The translations under genes were made by a program, and so were the position numbers. DNA of 64,000 bases, taken from positions 79,126,783 through 79,190,782 of the forward strand of contig NC_039359.1 of assembly GCF_003573695.1 (NCBI RefSeq), in the 5' to 3' direction. Under the pieces are notes generated by a model that saw nothing but the letters and a program-made list of their open reading frames with translations, made no database searches and had not been told where the DNA came from. The stretch is from Papaver somniferum. Its lineage: Eukaryota > Streptophyta > Magnoliopsida > Ranunculales > Papaveraceae. Below are positions 60,527-64,000 of the stretch, in pieces. Numbering within the stretch: position 1 is the stretch's first letter; every line of letters starts with the position of its first letter.

Positions 60527-61723
60527 CTTTTCTTTGGGATTAAGAATCTTTATTAGTACCGTTGGTGGGAAACTAGATAAATGTGGTTTATCCTTTGTTT
60601 TCGATTGATTTGATTGACTAACGGTGGTTGAACTTTTATTGCACCTAGTTTGTTTATACTTGGGGATCTTCTCTTATGATATAAGATTCACTCAAACTAG
60701 TTCGGAGTTTCGACAGGGATCTTTAGACTGTTGTTAGTGCTAAAGACAATCTTGTGATAATCCATTGTTAACAGACTCCGTTCTGTGCGTGATTGATCAC
60801 AAGATATTGAAGTTGTTGTGTGCAGGTATTTATTGAAGATCTAAGAAGATTTGAAGACAAAGAAGATATTGAAGATTTCTGATTTGAGGTTCATAATGTT
60901 TGGTGTGCACAATACTTGTTTCGGTGAAAAGAGGATCCAACTATAATCAGTTTTATTCTTGTGATAGAATTGGATTGATTAGTTGAGTAGATCGGCATCA
61001 ACACAATTCTTTGGATTAAGAGTGTTGATTAAAAAATGTAACGATTACTTTGGTAATTGAACATAAGATAGATCTAAGGACCTGAGGAAGGAGTTTATGC
61101 TAAGATAAACAGAAGAGCATTTGTCCGACTCATATAATTTGGTTGAAGAGAGTTGATACCAAACAGATTTTTTGTTCCTTTACTGTTTGGAATACGAACC
61201 AAAGGAATTGTTTCAAGTATGCGACTTATTCATAAGTTGGAGGCGTGGGAATACAGACGGAAGTAGGTGAACTATAGGTTTAGTTTCTTGGTCTCAACTA
61301 TACGAAATTGTGTTATTTTGTATAGCGTCTTAATCCTGGGAGTATTCAATTCTGGACAAGGTCCGGGGGTTTTTCTGCATTAGCGGTTTCCTCGTTAACA
61401 AGATCTTGTTGTGTCATTTACTTTATATTTCCGCATTATAATTGTTTTATTATAACTAAAGTAAATTACACAAAACGTTAATTACTATTTACTTCATAAG
61501 TAATCCTATTGTGCTTGGTTAAGTTCGAACCTTTTTATCAAGTAAACATACTTTGTTGTTGTATTGTCTCGATCTCGTATCCATAGACGATCACACGAAG
61601 TGTGAACCGATTAGTTGCATTGTCTCGACTCAGTCCATAGACAATCACTTTCGGAGAAAGGACTTATAGGTAGGAAAATTTTTAGATTGAGGTATATTTG
61701 GGTACCCTTGTCTTTTTAGTTGT

Positions 61724-63529
61724 TGTTAATCTGAAACTGGCGGTCATTCAGTTTAGTGAGATATATTGCTAGAAGCTGCAATTGCAGGTAATCAGAGTTC
61801 GTAATTGTAATTGTAATTCAAGATTGTTTTGAATAAACGAATTAAGGATGAAATATTAAAGAAGAGGGTGAAGTTTTATGATTGATGTTGTAATACATCT
61901 GTGTTTGAGTTGCACCATTATGGCGCAACAAAGCTTGTAGTTTCTGCCCATGGCCTAACCTTTGGCCATTCAGTTTTGTCAGCTTAACTGACTTACCTGA
62001 CTCAGGTTTTCTGACTGGGTTGAGTTAACTTAGTAAACGCTGATTCAACTCAATGAGTTGACTGGTTTGACCTTGGACTTTGACTAGTTTACCCTGGACG
62101 TACATTGACTGTTAGTGACCATTAGTTGACTCTTATGGACTGAACCTTAGTTTAACGGGCCGGTTTGTTGGGCACGAACTTAGAGCCAGTTTTTCCAATG
62201 AACATGAATTGGAACCTTATGGTCCGAATTAACTTTTGGTTGCTTCTACAAGTTGTAGATATTCTTAGATGAGCTAAAGATAGATAATGAAAAGGCATTG
62301 AACCATAAATGGGTTTAGAACCATTAGATAGAATTGTATGATTCTTGTGTAAGTCTTTTGGATAATTTATTAGAGTGGTTGTGTGATTTACAGTTAGTCT
62401 TAATTAACAACGATCGATTCAAAGGATGAACCAGTGGATCATGGATCTAGAGGTAGGCATGGCTTGCCTTCAAAACAGATGGGAACTTGTAACCTTCTTG
62501 TAAACATTGAGTTTCTTCTTTTGCGAGCGTAATGTGATTTTACTATCTGTAGGAATGTATATTGTAATTGCATTATACGATATTTGCTTTACATGTAATT
62601 TTGTGTATCTAATACGCGTTGTGTGATTTTCCCGCGAAGAGTGTCCATGTTACCCCACGAATCTTAGCTAAGTTAAGTAGGGCGGTAAGTCATCCGTCAG
62701 CAATAGTATTAGTAGGGACGTAAGTCATCCATTTGAATATTATTATAACTATTTCATTTAGTAGGGCGGTATGTCATCCGTTTGAATGTTAATGCTTATT
62801 AAGATAGTAGAGCGGTAAGTCATCCGTCGGCAATAGTATTAGTAGGCGGTAAGTCATCCGTTTGAATATTATTGTATACTATTTTATTTTGGGGAAATCA
62901 CTCGTGTGCATATCATACTTGTTTTTCTAACTTTCTGATCTTGATGGTAATATTATGAATCATGGTTTGTATGGGCACTCTATGTGGACGATGTTATTAT
63001 TATTGATTAGGGTTGCTCTTGCGTCGTCTTCTCCAATGAGTTTGGCGAGGTTAGAGTGACACTTGCTTCGTGTTGTATAAATTTCTGAATGATTAGTTTC
63101 TTCTTGTTTCTTTCAATTTCTGTTACTCTTTTAGAACTGTGAATCATGTTAGTGATTACTTGAGATTTACATGTTTTTATTGAGAACCCTTTTGGGATGA
63201 TGTGCTCACTCGTTACCATTTCAGTTTCAGTTACCAGAACAAATGGTGCACGTCAAGATACCCGTTTTCTTAGTTTAACGCGTTAGCGAATTGTGTTACT
63301 TTTATGTACCTTTTGTATATGTGTGTTGTTATTTATTATAAGACATCATACTAATATATCAATATCATTTGACAGTTCTTCATATATAAATATCAAAGTG
63401 TTGGGTTTAAGTTTGGTTTTAGTTCACTTTATGTAATTATATTTCTTAAAATCGCTAATCTGGAATTGATTCTTCAATTAGGTTGTAATCTTATTAGCTA
63501 AGCAGGTTTAGTAATTGGGGGGTCACAAA
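61724..63529. other. Old LTR-like DNA right of B2
   Basis: No gene. It contains a cluster of TTGAC words at about 62057-62135 and a tandem repeat at 62674-62870. Such features are seen in long LTRs of some gypsy chromoviruses (Del/Tekay type); that assignment is a guess. Confidence 0.35.
62674..62870 (+). repeat. Tandem repeat with gtagggcggtaagtcatccg core
   Basis: Five copies of the core at spacings of about 37-48 bp, alternating with tcagcaatagtattag and tttgaatattattat-type spacers. Confidence 0.8.
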
Positions 63530-63682
63530 ATGGATGTTGATTTAGACGCTGACTGCCGCAATGATACAGTTATACACGAGCAAGTACCGCGAGCTCCGGT
63601 ACCAATAACAACATTAACAAGAAGACATGCACGGAGATCTCGAGAGGAAGGACCAAAGTATTGGTCTCATATTAACGAATGA
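63530..63682 (+). CDS. Small ORF, unrecognised (50 codons)
   Basis: The ATG at 63530 follows a G-rich stretch (ttggggggtcacaaa). The product is Asp-rich at the start and basic later (TTLTRRHARRSREEG), loosely like Thr-Arg-rich linkers of retroelement gag or pol. Codon pattern gives no strong support. Confidence 0.25.
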   Translation: MDVDLDADCRNDTVIHEQVPRAPVPITTLTRRHARRSREEGPKYWSHINE

Positions 63683-64000
63683 TTATATCGAATTTTATCA
63701 ATGATAAACAATTAATTTTGTAATTTATAAGTAGATATGCATTATATTACTCAAAGTTTTAATGGAAAGCATTTGTAAAATAAAAATATTAATTAAATTA
63801 GTTTCAGTTGATAATCTAGCATCCCCAAATATCGAATTTGTATGGGAAGAAAAATTAACACAAAAAGACAAAAACAAAATTGTCAATAAATATATTTGTA
63901 TCCTTGGTGATATTTGTTTGTACCCAAAATTATTTTTAGGCACTAAACATGATAATTTGATGATGATGATATGAATTAGGTTAGAATACATATGAAAAAT
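63683..64000. other. AT-rich non-coding end of window
   Basis: Very AT-rich. Overlapping open frames on both strands (63725-63991) are explained by composition. Nothing supported. Confidence 0.4.

Larger units (their letters stand above)
55303..61718 (+). mobile_element. Solo LTR B2 (B family) with two nested insertions
   Basis: It starts TGTTAGAGCATTGC and ends gtcttttta. The duplication gttgt (55298-55302 and 61719-61723) is exact and there is no internal region, so this is a solo LTR left by LTR-LTR recombination. Removing Cassandra (56166-57329 plus 5) and A3 (58116-60526 plus 5) leaves 2831 bp, close to the 2851 bp of B1. Confidence 0.85.

Overview
The window reads as nuclear DNA of a flowering plant, probably a eudicot with a large, repeat-rich genome. 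It is AT-rich and packed with plant-type LTR retrotransposons. Signs of this include copia-type primer sites matching initiator-Met tRNA, a Cassandra TRIM carrying a 5S rRNA-like core, a plant mobile domain (PMD) gene fragment and a DUF4283-type LINE-like ORF. I cannot name the species. I see no intact cellular gene, no tRNA or bona fide rRNA gene, and no CRISPR array. I also see no reverse transcriptase, RNase H or integrase reading frame anywhere in the 64 kb, so every retroelement here looks non-autonomous or decayed.

Layout, left to right. 1-8206: copia-type element A1 (5' LTR cut by the window edge, broken gag with a CCHC knuckle, long non-coding part, 3' LTR), nested in the 5' LTR of gypsy/Athila-like element D (8207-14645). 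D in turn sits in minus-strand element B1 (14646-28200). B1 is also split by a complete non-autonomous gypsy element C (15423-23017, TSD agaat), which carries a broken gag on the plus strand and a decayed multi-exon PMD gene on the minus strand. A small hAT-like MITE (20794-20970) interrupts that PMD gene. 28201-28802 and 37628-37756: two pieces of one minus-strand DUF4283/zinc-knuckle ORF, split by element A2 (28803-37627, TSD agttt) and cut off at its C-terminal side by B1.

37757-41153: a low-complexity acidic ORF broken by two TGA codons, and a second DUF4283-like scrap. 41154-53691: gypsy element E with 3.4-kb LTRs, broken gag and protease, and a second antisense, spliced-looking ORF. 55303-61718: solo LTR B2 of the B family (TSD gttgt), into which a tandem Cassandra array (56166-57329) and a minus-strand solo LTR of the A family (58116-60526) have inserted. 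61719-64000: old repeat-like DNA with a 21-bp-core tandem repeat and one tiny ORF.

Insertion boundaries were read from terminal TG..CA sequences, target-site duplications, primer sites and polypurine tracts, and cross-checked against the other copy of the same LTR or the interrupted frame. The main points of interest are two gypsy elements that each carry an antisense cargo gene at the same place, two A-family elements with conserved ends but unrelated coding modules, a three-LTR Cassandra array, and a 78-bp stretch of flanking host DNA copied into an LTR. Two 10-N gaps near 2774 and 3030 bracket what looks like a scaffolding error.
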